NCBI RefSeq assembly: GCF_964204645.1
Contig: NC_134030.1
Location: forward strand, 22,079,210-22,139,209
DNA from: Tubulanus polymorphus
Lineage: Eukaryota > Nemertea > Palaeonemertea > Tubulaniformes > Tubulanidae
Direction: 5' to 3'
Length of the DNA: 60,000 nt
The notes under the pieces were generated by a model that was not told the origin of the DNA, ran no database searches, and worked only from the letters and a program-made list of their open reading frames with translations. A program made the position numbers and the translations under genes. Positions 38,301-45,535 of this stretch are shown here, piece by piece; within the stretch, counting starts at the first letter, position 1; every line of letters begins with the position of its first letter.

Positions 38301-41300
38301 TAATCAATATTGACTTCTATAAACATTTTACTGACTCAATTCCATATTCATGAATTCATGTTTCCACATTTATATATAACATGTCTTTTGGTTCCCAAAC
38401 CGGGAAATCAGGAATTTCAAAATTATATTTCCAGGTTGGAAATATATGCGTTAGAAATTCTCCTAATTCTGGAAATATTTTTGAAATTCATTTTGCGCTT
38501 CAACTTTCTTTGGCAATCTTTCTAGAAAATCACTTTCATCAACCAATCGACAGTAAAATGTTCTGACGTCACTGTAGTGTGTGATGTTATCTGCTTAATT
38601 TCTATCTGGAAAATGAATAATCACCCATGAAATACTCGGGTTTATTGACTTCATAAAATTATGAGAACTATCCTTAATTCTGTTTTGAGTTCGATCACAA
38701 ACTTGTTTGGTCTTTATTTCATTACATTTGAAGTTAATCTTATTCATGTGAATATTGCTGATTATAATTTGTATGCATCAAATTTTCAAGAATATTTTAT
38801 TTTATTTTCAGACGAATTAAAAAGCTCGGTTTCCTGGTATAGTTCATACATAGTTTTCATTTTTTTCAGGCGAATTAAAAAAGCTCGGTTTCCTGGTAGA
38901 GGAGTCGAGTAAGTAAATTATACAGTCGTCACTTTCTGAATTAAACCATATGAACGAGGTTAAACTACGTAGTTTTGACGTTAAATGGTATGAGATAAAA
39001 CAAATCGACGAAATTGAGATGAAATTAAGTTTCGTTTTCTTCTGGTTTTTGAGAAATCCGAAGTATATCATTAAACCGGTTTCATCCGGTTCACTGGGGA
39101 AACCGGTGAAATTCATCTGGTTTATGAGAAATCACGATTTAAAATCGCATTCAATGAGATACTAGTTGATTGTTTAATAAATAGTCATATCATATCACAT
39201 ATCATATCACGTATCATATCAGCAGGTATATACACTTGTATTACATGTCATCACACACAGATTATTTATTTTTCATCATGGATTGATTTATTGCTGAATT
39301 CACATATTCTTTCTATTTGTGATTTCAGAGAAATTAAAGGAACGAGGAATCGTAGCTTATAGAAGTGAGTAGAACGCGTGTTTGATTTATTCGTCAATTT
39401 ACACAGTTTTGAGTTACCCTAAACTCCTTAACACTAACCCCTAAACTCCTAACCCCTAAACTCCTAACACTAGACTCCTAACACTAAACTCCTAACACTA
39501 AACTCCTAACGCTAGACCCCTAACACTAGACTCCTAACACTAGACCCCTAACACTAGACTCCTAACACTAGACCCCTAACACTAGACTCCTGACACTAGA
39601 CTCCTAACACTAGACTCCTAACACTAGACTCCTAACACTAGACCCCTAACACTAGACTCCTAACACTAGACCCCTAACACTAGACTCCTGACACTAAACC
39701 TCTAACACTAGACTCCTAGCACTAGACCCCTAACCCTTAAACTCCTAACACTAAACTCCTAACACTAGACTCCTAACGCTAAACTCCTAACCCCTAAACT
39801 CCTAACACAAACTCCTAACCCCTAAACTCCTAACACAAACTCCTAACCCCTAAACTCCTAACCCCTAAACTCCTAACCCCTAAACTCCTAACCCCTAAAC
39901 TCCTTACACAAACTCCTAACCCCTAAACTCCTTACACAAACTCCTAACCCCTAAACTCCTTAAAGTACTTTACATCATAAAATGATCTCAAAGCTTAATA
40001 CATTCAAATATTACAATCTTAAAAATAAGTTACATAGATATAATACATTGAACAATGATACAATAAATCGAATACTGTAATCATACTAAATGTATTCTAC
40101 AAATAAATAAGAATTTTCCAGATTTAGATTTTAATCAGAAGTAAGAATTATATGGTTAAAGTGAACTGTATAAGTTTACCTGTTTAGATCTACCGGTACT
40201 CAATGTTTATATATCCGGTATTTGAATTATTGTTGTTTTTTGTTTTTCAGTAAAAGACGAAACAGCGTGTAAGTACTGATAACAACTGATTCGTTAAACT
40301 CTACATAAATAGATAACACAATATGATATATCCTATATTGAATAGAAGCGGTTCTTATATAGCTCTGAATTCTGTGAAGCTGGTCATGAAATACTTCCTT
40401 TAGGATTGGAAAGAATAACATGTTTCTCTCTCCCTGCAGTAATCTATTGTGTTTATTCTGTTTCAGTGAAACACATCAAACAAATTATTGCAAACAGAAT
40501 CCCGGGATTTAAAGGTGAATACATTGTATTGACTGTTAAGGGTATTAGTTAACAAGTTAAACCAGTACAGAGTAAGGGTGAAGGTCGACTGTATTTTGTA
40601 GGAGGATATTTGGCGCTGTTGCAGCATAAATAGTTTAAAACATCGGTCAATGTTGTAATAGTTTCTATTTTCTAAGTTGTTTTGCTCCTCATTAGGTACA
40701 TTGTAACATGTATAATTACAGATTCACTAGTGACTGTTTTAGAAGAGAAATGTAAAGACGCTCGCAGTATGTGGTCATCAAAACACTGGGCATATGATAT
40801 ATCTCGCGCGAGTAAGTTCACAGTGAAATCAGTTTGTGATTTATAATAGAATTCTATTGTATAAAAACTTGTCTATTGTTTATTACATATAGTGTCTGAA
40901 CTCAGTGAATTTACCAGTAGAACTTTAAAGACAGGCACAGGTTATTGGAAACAAGTCAAAGAATGTTACGGTAAATAATAAATTTTTGTTTCACTGAACG
41001 TTTTATTAAATGATCTGATTTTTGTGTTTTGAATAATAATTGTTTGTTCTGTTTGAATAGGAGATGAAATTAACGGTGAAACAAATACAACTGAACTGAC
41101 AGAAATAGGTGAATATAAACAAATTCAGATAAACAGAAATATAGTATTGAATTCATTGAAGATGAAATTCATCAATTTAATCAGATCTTCACAGAGACCT
41201 GTTTTGATGCAGAGCAATTTGAACTAATTTTAAACTAAGAGCGCTTGAAACCCTTTGGTCTCAGTTTGAATCAATGTGAAAATTTATTGTTTATAGTTAC

Positions 41301-44191
41301 TGAATGTTTGGGTGAATGCAGTAAAACAATGCGTGATAAATGGAACACTGGTGAGTACCCCTCATGAGTACTTCTCATGAGTACCCCTCATGAGTACCTA
41401 TCATCAGTACCTCTCTTGAGTACCTTATTCAAATGACCACCGAGCGTCTTGAGTACTGTTAAGTACAAGACTTGAATACAAATTGTAATTCGAGCAGGAA
41501 AGTTGATTGAGTACCATTTATTAACTGTCAGGATATGTAATTAGTGTGGTGAGTACAATGAGTACCAAATACAGACACTCAACTGAGTACCCGGCCCCGG
41601 TACCTGAATTGTGTAAAGACATTTAAATGATGTAATTCATTGATCAAGTTGAAACAAACTGCAAACTGAACCAGTTTTTCTGTGAACTAATGTTTCATGA
41701 TTTGATATTTTTAGACTATTTTAAAAACCGAAAGATGATTGTAGAGACAGGTAAATATTGTGTAGCTCTGATATTCAGCCCAGTACTGCCCCCTGGTGAC
41801 TTTATGAGATGTAACTATTCTGTTATTTGTATTTTAGACGAGATTGTTGATGAGATAAAACGCGAATATTTTCAGACTCCCGAATTTAGAAGTAGGTTTC
41901 CAGTAAAATCAGAACCTGTTTCAACAACCAGAACTCAAATATTAATATCTGTATGTATTGTATTATTATTTATAGGATCAGTTGAGACTGCAGTGAATGA
42001 AGCTATCAAGAATTCAGGTAATTAAATATTCTTCATAAATATGAATTCTGTGTTTGAATATTTCCAATTAGTCGAATTCAGATTTTGAAATGACTTCAGA
42101 TGTTTAGTGAAGGTGTATTTTTTTCAATGTAAACTTATATTTTACAGAAAAATCACAAGCCGGCAAAAAACCGAACTATGAAGTTGCAGGTTTGTAACAT
42201 TTCTGGTAACGAATTTGACCTGATGAATTTCACAGATTAGAAAACAAATTCCCTGGGAAAAAACAAATTCCATTTTAAATATGTCAACTATTTCGTTCCA
42301 TGGCTTCCTGTCGTTACTAGGGTGGTAGTCACCCTTGTTGATGATTTACCCCTAAGGGTAACTTTGAATCGCGGTCTATGAAATAAGGAAGATTATGTAA
42401 TATTCTGTTCAGAATTATATCTTATCATTATTTCAGTGAAATGGATAGCTGATGAAATGAAAGGTAAATTGACTGATAATAAATACTCAGTTTTATGATG
42501 AGTTTATGTTGATGTTTACAGAATCATTTCTAATTTCAGATTTCACGGTTAAACCATCTGAAATTTATGGTATGTGATATTGTTTTATATCTATATTTGT
42601 TGTATGGGTGGCTCATCTGTCAGACAACTGGGCGGGAAGTCGAGTAACAATTCACTAAAAATCCTGATGTTTTTTTTTTCAGAGCTTAATGAATTTGCTA
42701 AAATTGCACAACCAAAAGGTAATGAATAGATTATGTGTGTTAAAACTGATGTTATCGATTTTGATAATGTTTTATAATGTTATACGTAATTTAATTTATG
42801 TTTCAGTGATGAGGAAATCAAGAGAGTTGATGGATAAGATACGTGCTATAACAGATAAAGGTAATCAATATTGACTTCTATAAACATTTTACTGACTCAA
42901 TATTTCCATATTCATGGATTCATGTTTCCACATATATATATATATATAACGTGTCTTATGGTCCCCAAACCGGGAAATCAGGAATTGCAAAATAATATTT
43001 CATCATGGCTCAAAATATTTGCGTTGTAAGTTGATAGATTTTCCTCTCATTCTGGAAGTATTTTGAAAATTTATTTTGCGCTTCAACTTTCTTCACCGAT
43101 CTTTCTTGAAAATCACCTACATCAGCCAATCACCGGTAAAATGTTGATGTCACTGTAGTGTGTGATGATAGCTGCTAAATCTGGAAAATGAAAATCAACA
43201 CCCATGAAATACTCGGGTTTATTGACTTCATGTAATTGTGAGAACTATCCATAAATTCTGTTTTGAGTTCGATCACAAACTTGTTTGGTCTTTACTTCTT
43301 TAGATTTGAGTTTGATCTGATGTTATATGTGAATGATACAACTGTTTATAGTTTGAATGCATCAGTTCATATATTGTTTTCATTTCATTTTTCAGGCGAA
43401 TTAAAAAAGCTCGGTTTCCTGGTAGAGGAGTCGAGTAAGTAAATTATACAGTCATCACTTTCTGATTTAGACTAGGATCGAGAGATGAAATAGTTTGACA
43501 TACAATAAATCGACAAAATTAAGATGAAATTAAGTTTCATTTTCTCTGGTTTGTGGGAGATCCGAAGTATATGATTAAACCGGTTTAATCCGGATCACTG
43601 GGGAAACCGGTGAAATTCATCTGGTTTATGAGAAATCACGATTTAAAATCGCATTCAATGAGATACTAGTTGATTGTTTAATAAATAGTCATAAAACTGA
43701 ACGGAATCTCAGAATTCGGATTTAACTGATCCTGATTAGGTTAATCCGGTATTCATGGTTCTAATCTCTACTGAACAGTTTAAGACATTAATGAACAACA
43801 ATGTTCAATAATATGATATCAAAACTCCTCACTTAGATGAATAAAAAGAGTCTGAATTGTTTCCTTTAGAAGATATTCATTCAACGTTTGAATTATATCC
43901 TTTAATAGCTAAAAGTAATCATCATAAATACTAGTATTATAACAAAATTATTAGGTTTAATGCTATACAGAACAAGTCACGAAATAAGTTACGAACTGTA
44001 TTCAGATGTAATACAAACTAGGGGTAATATACAGCATTAAAACGGTTACAAGTTAAACATATTAAGGGAACTTAAAGAATACAACAGTGAATATAAGTTA
44101 ATGATTGGATATCTAAAGCAGAACAAACTCTAAGGTGTTTGTAATTGTATTTGATGTTTGGTTTATATTGTATTTATTAATAGGGGCTTAG
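10027..44191 (+). CDS. Gene B: four-Ig receptor with micro-exon cytoplasmic tail
   Basis: I traced 81 coding exons. Order: signal peptide (10027-10141), four Ig-like exons, TM (14601-14696), then 75 small exons (15637-43434 plus the terminal exon at 44184). Every internal exon begins with two bases completing a codon and ends one base into a codon (phase 1-1), has AG and GT ends, and is a multiple of three. Joined, they give roughly 1,750 residues: about 450 extracellular, one TM and about 1,270 cytoplasmic. The tail is rich in Lys, Glu, Asp and Thr and looks helical, with one coiled-coil-like exon; no known domain was recognised. The extracellular part suggests cell-surface recognition. Exon blocks in the 3' half are duplicated (listed separately). 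The transcript may use only subsets of exons. The stop (44189-44191) follows two codons into the last exon if that exon is spliced directly to 43434. Exon calls are firm; the single full-length model is inferred. Confidence 0.75.
10142..10778 (+). other. Gene B intron 1, unique part
   Basis: No exon is visible. The small open frame at 10325-10513 has no splice context or domain. Confidence 0.5.
10779..11106 (+). repeat. Four tandem 82-bp copies of an acceptor plus partial Ig exon
   Basis: Units 10779-10860, 10861-10942, 10943-11024 and 11025-11106 each begin with the first ~48 bases of the following Ig1 exon (c[ag]cctgatg-agttgtactggacagtgt...) and end with ttgatatttcag, a complete acceptor. 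The real exon follows at 11107 and departs from the unit after 'ccgggtacaa'. The period of 82 is not a multiple of three and the units have no donor. Confidence 0.9.
11107..11391 (+). CDS. Gene B Ig-like domain 1 exon
   Basis: Phase 1-1, 95 codons. It is a recognisable Ig (I-set-like) domain: SITC for the first Cys, YKCVATNSAG for the second Cys with the usual Tyr two residues before, and the Gly that follows. Strong donor gtgagt. Confidence 0.85.
11814..12149 (+). CDS. Gene B Ig-like domain 2 exon
   Basis: Phase 1-1, 112 codons, acceptor attgtag, donor gtaagt. Contains ACTCKATS, VKWYADG (Cys-Trp spacing as in Ig) and IQCRLWKYNG, so a probable Ig fold. The frame stays open past the donor to 12397, but the consensus gtaagt and the phase point to 12149 as the exon end. 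Confidence 0.75.
12957..13292 (+). CDS. Gene B Ig-like domain 3 exon
   Basis: Phase 1-1, 112 codons. Clear homologue of the only Ig exon of gene A: EYTCRT, YQQKRRGSEQWE, ADFKLHNGTSFRC, then ...PIIVH at the end. Shared exon boundaries and phases imply that the two genes descend from a common receptor. Confidence 0.85.
13413..13515 (+). repeat. Tandem tRNA-like repeat (52-bp period)
   Basis: Two copies of ggaacgtggcagagtctc followed by ggttc(a/g)aatccctgc, which matches a Pol III B box. The A-like and B-like boxes are too close for a tRNA. A third diverged copy lies near 14216. Probably a SINE fragment in the intron between Ig3 and Ig4. Confidence 0.5.
13600..13869 (+). CDS. Gene B membrane-proximal domain exon (Ig-like, diverged)
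   Basis: Phase 1-1, 90 codons, acceptor gatcag, donor gtaaga. Two Cys (QVTCDPP and YRGRCLTDG) about 35 residues apart with a Trp between them (SQWNIT), several N-glycosylation sequons (NIT, NST) and an end rich in Gly, Pro and Asp suited to a stalk. A diverged Ig or FN3-like fold is likely but not certain. Confidence 0.7.
13870..14600 (+). other. Gene B intron before TM exon
   Basis: AT-rich intron. Apart from the tRNA-like fragment near 14216, nothing is visible; the minus-strand open frame at 14176-14391 has no support. Confidence 0.5.
14601..14696 (+). CDS. Gene B transmembrane exon
   Basis: Phase 1-1, 32 codons: a short Gly-rich lead-in, about 22 Ile/Leu/Val/Phe residues, then WRRGCC, where Arg marks the cytoplasmic side and the Cys could be palmitoylated. 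Strong acceptor (gtttcag) and donor (gtaagt). Confidence 0.85.
14945..15130. repeat. Diverged MITE
   Basis: 'ccctagttgcacagttttattccaaaagtggtc' with inverted-like 'actggtcttgaatacaagcc-tcatggtgcac' at the other end. Related to the hairpin element at 5497-5636. Confidence 0.45.
15637..21268 (+). CDS. Gene B cytoplasmic exons 7-26 (non-duplicated set)
   Basis: Twenty phase 1-1 exons: 15637-15711, 15792-15833, 16686-16730, 16865-16939, 17179-17226, 17461-17490, 17571-17621, 17707-17769, 18187-18270, 18738-18785, 18873-18911, 19089-19106, 19184-19231, 19321-19374, 19506-19553, 19881-19949, 20390-20419, 20668-20706, 20938-21093, 21233-21268. Joined they give about 366 residues directly after the TM. 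The exon at 19089 is only 18 nt (PTDEIA). The 156-nt exon at 20938 is the longest of the tail and codes for a Glu/Lys-rich coiled-coil-like helix. The first exons (LPCLVPKPED..., ...LLRWTSETWYEK) are more hydrophobic and might form a small folded unit near the membrane. No family was recognised. Introns range from about 80 bp to 1 kb. Confidence 0.75.
16090..16287 (+). other. Unexplained open frame in gene B intron
   Basis: Starts MASYINSLDTMETRLRNEIN and codes for 65 residues, ending ...RRQFLAIFRD. It lies in the intron between the exons at 15792 and 16686. The composition is protein-like, but there is no matching splice phase or recognised domain. It may be a transposon relic. Confidence 0.25.
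16940..17015 (+). repeat. Tandem 16-bp repeat that copies the splice donor
   Basis: Five head-to-tail units of gtaagagtagtgagtg begin exactly at the donor of the exon ending 16939, so five GTAAGA donors occur 16 bp apart. Confidence 0.85.
19738..19863. repeat. Two adjacent long hairpins upstream of an exon
   Basis: First: gaaattctagttagaactgatct, inverted as agatcagttcaaactagaatttc. Second: agaataacatgaatattgac, inverted exactly as gtcaatattcatgttattct with a 7-base loop. They end about 18 bases before the exon at 19881. Confidence 0.85.
21312..22675. mobile_element. Non-autonomous repeat element with internal ~130-bp repeats
   Basis: Inserted between the exons at 21233 and 22722. It begins near agcccacttgggactttagtcccag and ends near cacttcccaagtaggcatgg, whose inverse (gcctacttgggaag) partly matches the start, suggesting imperfect terminal inverted repeats. 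Inside are about five diverged copies of 'accagggggcgttgaatagtagaataacttagta'. A fragment of a second copy lies at about 23095-23265 ('gaccttttttgagcccaaaaag'). No coding capacity was found; the open frame at 21587-21793 is part of the element. Confidence 0.6.
22722..28588 (+). CDS. Gene B exons 27-41: block P, first copy
   Basis: Fifteen phase 1-1 exons: 22722-22739, 22864-22911, 23320-23397, 23530-23577, 24072-24155, 24335-24379, 24464-24514, 24832-24867, 25128-25145, 25606-25656, 25861-25950, 26032-26109, 26200-26247, 26419-26472, 28553-28588. Recognisable units, in order, include LRELADKEF, KTPEEI, VEYFKDEFISAIQSDES, EVKKRIESMST, GIVVYR, IKDETA, VTVLEEKC, TGYWKQVKEC, NTTELTEI and the Cys pair VDECSGEC. 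Two are 18-nt micro-exons (22722 and 25128). All fifteen have a counterpart, in the same order, in the next block. Function unknown. Confidence 0.75.
24156..24262 (+). repeat. 22-bp intronic minisatellite, short form
   Basis: Four to five units of acatttacatctacagtaaact start right after the donor of the exon ending 24155. The paralogous intron at 30353 carries the same unit, greatly expanded. Confidence 0.85.
26309..26398. repeat. (AT)n and (TTTA)n microsatellite
   Basis: About 70 bases of pure AT dinucleotide followed by ttta repeats, about 20 bases before the exon at 26419. Confidence 0.9.
26493..28185. mobile_element. Long foldback element with nested insertion and duplicated arm
   Basis: The left end ggtgactgataagggccatg...aaaatattt is mirrored by aaatattttcatggtccttatcagccacc at the right end (about 28155-28183). 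Arms of several hundred bases of 'gaaaaatattcgtgagtgaaaataatt' type lie at 26500-26860 and, inverted, at about 27610-27850 and 27985-28183, so the right arm is present twice. The middle contains the MITE at 26871-27130 and a G run at about 27220-27232. All of this sits in one intron of gene B between the exons ending 26472 and starting 28553. Confidence 0.65.
26871..27130. mobile_element. 260-bp palindromic MITE with perfect TIRs
   Basis: GTACGGAAGCCCCTAGGTGA (left) and its exact inverse TCACCTAGGGGCTTCCGTAC (right) bound the element; the match continues for a few more bases. 'gcta' flanks it on both sides, consistent with a 4-bp target duplication. The interior is a series of 'cgaaattcgacttaataagt' palindromes. 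Confidence 0.85.
28616..28760. repeat. MITE-like inverted repeat
   Basis: 'gggccggttccatagtaatc' at the left and 'gattatggagccggccactgg' at the right are roughly inverted. Family of the elements at 5497 and 51538. Confidence 0.5.
28824..35780 (+). CDS. Gene B exons 42-56: block P, second copy
   Basis: Fifteen phase 1-1 exons: 28824-28835, 29273-29329, 29421-29549, 29772-29819, 30269-30352, 31473-31517, 31682-31732, 32408-32443, 32945-32962, 33807-33854, 34120-34242, 34324-34401, 34491-34538, 34742-34795, 35739-35780. They match exons 27-41 one to one. The first is a 12-nt micro-exon (four codons, ARGI). The exon at 29421 has grown to 43 codons by an internal KTP(D/E) repeat, and the exon at 34120 has an 11-codon insertion relative to its partners. 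The exon at 30269 is identical to 24072-24155 at every base except the last-codon region. The Cys pair recurs as VDECLREC. Confidence 0.75.
30357..31432 (+). repeat. 22-bp intronic minisatellite, expanded (~48 copies)
   Basis: Units of acatttacatctacagtaaact with few variants (tatatc, attaac, cagcaaac, catttaata) fill almost the whole intron between the exons 30269-30352 and 31473-31517. Higher-order periodicity is visible: the variant 'aaatgacatttaatacatctacag' recurs every few hundred bases. Confidence 0.95.
31885..32220. repeat. C-rich / G-rich foldback in intron
   Basis: 'ccatttcgcc...ttttcccattttgcccctttcc' on the left is answered by 'gggaaggggctaaatgggaaaggggtc' on the right, giving an inverted structure of about 330 bp. 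The overlapping plus-strand open frames here are products of this composition. Confidence 0.6.
32970..33806 (+). other. Long gene B intron, no further exon seen
   Basis: Holds 'gtgagtaccgctcaa' twice (near 33200 and 33510) and otherwise unique sequence. I found no additional phase-compatible exon. Confidence 0.45.
35865..36016. repeat. Foldback element
   Basis: atctatcaaaaattaaaatc-aaaggac on the left and gtcctttgattttaatttttggtagat on the right are inverted copies around a ~85-base middle containing 'gatcgaaacgt'. Same general class as 8665-8772 and 45397-45531. Confidence 0.8.
36016..36460 (-). mobile_element. 3' end of a LINE (second copy)
   Basis: On the minus strand, frame-shifted pieces read SYLLPVNEFSNLYLP..., then EELHF and LLTEFRENYLNSNTFRNL, typical of a LINE ORF2 C-terminus. 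The end 'ggttggagtgtaaataaattc' matches the copy at 8895-9450. It sits in the intron between exons 56 and 57. Confidence 0.5.
36511..38908 (+). CDS. Gene B exons 57-64: block Q, first copy
   Basis: Eight phase 1-1 exons: 36511-36564, 36643-36684, 36778-36819, 37530-37556, 37633-37665, 38122-38157, 38246-38299, 38870-38908. Units include KHEYFQTREFR, SVETAVNEAI, EKSQAGKTPNYEAA, FTVKPSE, RKSRELMDEIRAITDK and GELKKLGFLVEES. The first intron is only 78 bp. The set is repeated as block Q' at 41838-43434. There is no counterpart after the first copy of block P. Confidence 0.75.
36903..37025. repeat. Near-perfect hairpin MITE
   Basis: cagttttatagactggtattatctttaacc and its inverse ggttaaagataataccagtctataaaaccg flank a short middle. 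The element is about 120 bp, in the intron between exons 59 and 60. Confidence 0.85.
38812..38836 (+). pseudogene. Degenerate duplicate of exon 64
   Basis: ttttattttcag then acgaattaaaaagctcggtttcctg, followed by gtatag. It copies the acceptor and start of the true exon at 38870, but with one A fewer in the A run, so its length (25 nt) breaks the frame. It lies 34 bases before the real exon's start. Confidence 0.7.
39329..41750 (+). CDS. Gene B exons 65-72: block P, third (partial) copy
   Basis: Eight phase 1-1 exons: 39329-39364, 40251-40268, 40467-40514, 40722-40811, 40893-40970, 41061-41108, 41297-41350, 41715-41750. They match exons 34-41 and 49-56; the first seven exons of the block are missing. 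Units include KERGIVAYR, IKDETA (18 nt), VTVLEEKC, TGTGYWKQVKEC, NTTELTEI and TECLGEC. Confidence 0.75.
39413..39963 (+). repeat. 14-bp intronic minisatellite (CTCCTAACACTAGA), expanded
   Basis: About 40 units alternating ctcctaacactaga, cccctaacactaga and ctcctaacccctaaa. The paralogous introns hold only a short form (near 32490-32550) or a degenerate one (near 24940-25000). It resembles a telomere repeat only superficially. Confidence 0.9.
41351..41600 (+). repeat. GAGTAC-rich intronic repeat
   Basis: Repeats of gagtacc(c/t)ctcatgagtac start at the donor of the exon ending 41350. The same sequence starts the paralogous introns at 26473 and 34796 and recurs at 28186-28440, where the foldback element interrupts it. 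Confidence 0.75.
41838..43434 (+). CDS. Gene B exons 73-80: block Q, second copy
   Basis: Eight phase 1-1 exons: 41838-41891, 41976-42017, 42148-42189, 42437-42463, 42540-42569, 42683-42718, 42807-42860, 43396-43434. Each matches block Q in order (REYFQTPEFR, SVETAVNEAI, EKSQAGKKPNYEVA, FTVKPSE, RKSRELMDKIRAITDK, GELKKLGFLVEES). The final exon is identical in sequence to 38870-38908 and ends one base into a codon, which sets the reading phase of the terminal exon. Confidence 0.75.
43435..44183 (+). other. Last intron of gene B
   Basis: Its first part is paralogous to the intron after 38908; its last ~200 bases are paralogous to the gene Z intron before 815. No further exon with both splice sites was found. 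Confidence 0.5.
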
Positions 44192-44226
44192 TAGAAGTCT
44201 AAGTAATGAAACTGCTGGTGAAGGTA

Positions 44227-44796
44227 GATCGGGTACTGGCCGACCAGTGAGTGGTGATGGTAGATCGGGTACTGGCCGACCAGTGAGTGGTAGATCGGGT
44301 ACTGGCCGACCAGTGAGTGGTGATGGTAGATCGGGTACTGGCCGACCAGTGAGTGGTGATGGTAGATCGGGTACTGGCCGACCAGTGAGTGGTAGATCGG
44401 GTACTGGCCGACCAGTGAGTGGTGATGGTAGATCGGGTACTGGCCGACCAGTGAGTGGTGATGGTAGATCGGGTACTGGCCGACCAGTGAGTGGTGATGG
44501 TAGATCGGGTACTGGCCGACCAGTGAGTGGTGATGGTAGATCGGGTACTGGCCGACCAATGAGTGGTGATGGTAGATCGGGTACTGACCGACCAGTGAGT
44601 GGTGATGGTAGATCGGGTACTGGCCGACCAATGAGTGGTGATGGTAGATCGGGTACTGGCCGACCAATGAGTGGTGATGGTAGATCGGGTACTGACCGAC
44701 CAGTGAGTGGTGATGGTAGATCGGGTACTGACCGACCAGTGAGTGGTGATGGTAGATCGGGTACTGGCCGACCAGTGAGTGGTGGTGGTAGATCAC
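44227..44796. repeat. 36/30-bp minisatellite, open in both directions
   Basis: About 16 units of GATGGTAGATCGGGTACTGGCCGACCAGTGAGTG(GT); three units lack GATGGT (30 bp). Units differ only at ggc/gac and gtg/atg. Because unit lengths are multiples of three, long open frames persist on both strands (44184-44807 plus, 44188-44796 minus). Confidence 0.95.
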
Positions 44797-45396
44797 TTGA
44801 TGGCTAGTATAGCGAACAATGCGTGGCAGTGGGTACAGCGCTTGTGTTGTTAGTCCGACTAGTGAGTTAACTCATTGATAATGAACTGGTTTTAACTCGG
44901 AGTAACTTTGGAACCGGTTCCCACTGTTTGAACTGTTTGCGTATTGCGTATTGTTTTTAGAATTGATTGCTTTGCGTCGCCCGGTAGAAAATACGCTTCA
45001 ATCTTGCATGTTTCAATATTTCAAAAACCGGAACTTGTTTATTCGATCTGTGTTATAACTTAGACCCGGTCCTCAGTTATAGCCGATATAACAACTTAAA
45101 CCAAGTCTTTAGATTTCAGACAATTTTTGGACTTAAGACATTTGAGAGTTGGAAATAAAATACTGCCCAAGGTCATTTCTCCATTAAACAGTACACAAGT
45201 CGAATTAGACTCAGATATACGGTTTTACAACTGTCAACAATATCATCAGCCTATACCTAAAAATCAGTGATGGTGACGATTAATTAAAATCAATCAGTTT
45301 AAATAATAAGAATCTCTCAAAGGTGAAAAGTATTCCATCTTTTTATGGGAGAAACAAGACTCCCAGCATGTTAGTAGTCGAATGAAACACTCTAAT

Positions 45397-45535
45397 CGAA
45401 GAAGTCCCACAATTCGAATTTTTATACGATGTAATTTATTAAAACGAAACCACAACGTTTCGGCTGTTAACTTCCACCTGATGATGGCTGTTAGTCACAA
45501 ATGAAATTTCGAATTGTTGGACTTCTTCGATTCTG
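45397..45535. repeat. Foldback MITE
   Basis: atcgaagaagtcccacaattcgaa is inverted as ttcgaattgttggacttcttcgat, around a middle with 'caacgtttcggctgttaac'. Confidence 0.8.

Noticed and set aside
39413-39963. Interstitial telomere repeat
   Set aside because: The CTAAC-like motif is superficial; the unit is 14 bp, derived from an intronic sequence shared with paralogous introns.
44188-44796. Minus-strand 202-residue open frame (IYHHHSLVGQYP repeats)
   Set aside because: It is the antisense reading of the 36/30-bp minisatellite; unit lengths divisible by three keep all such frames open.
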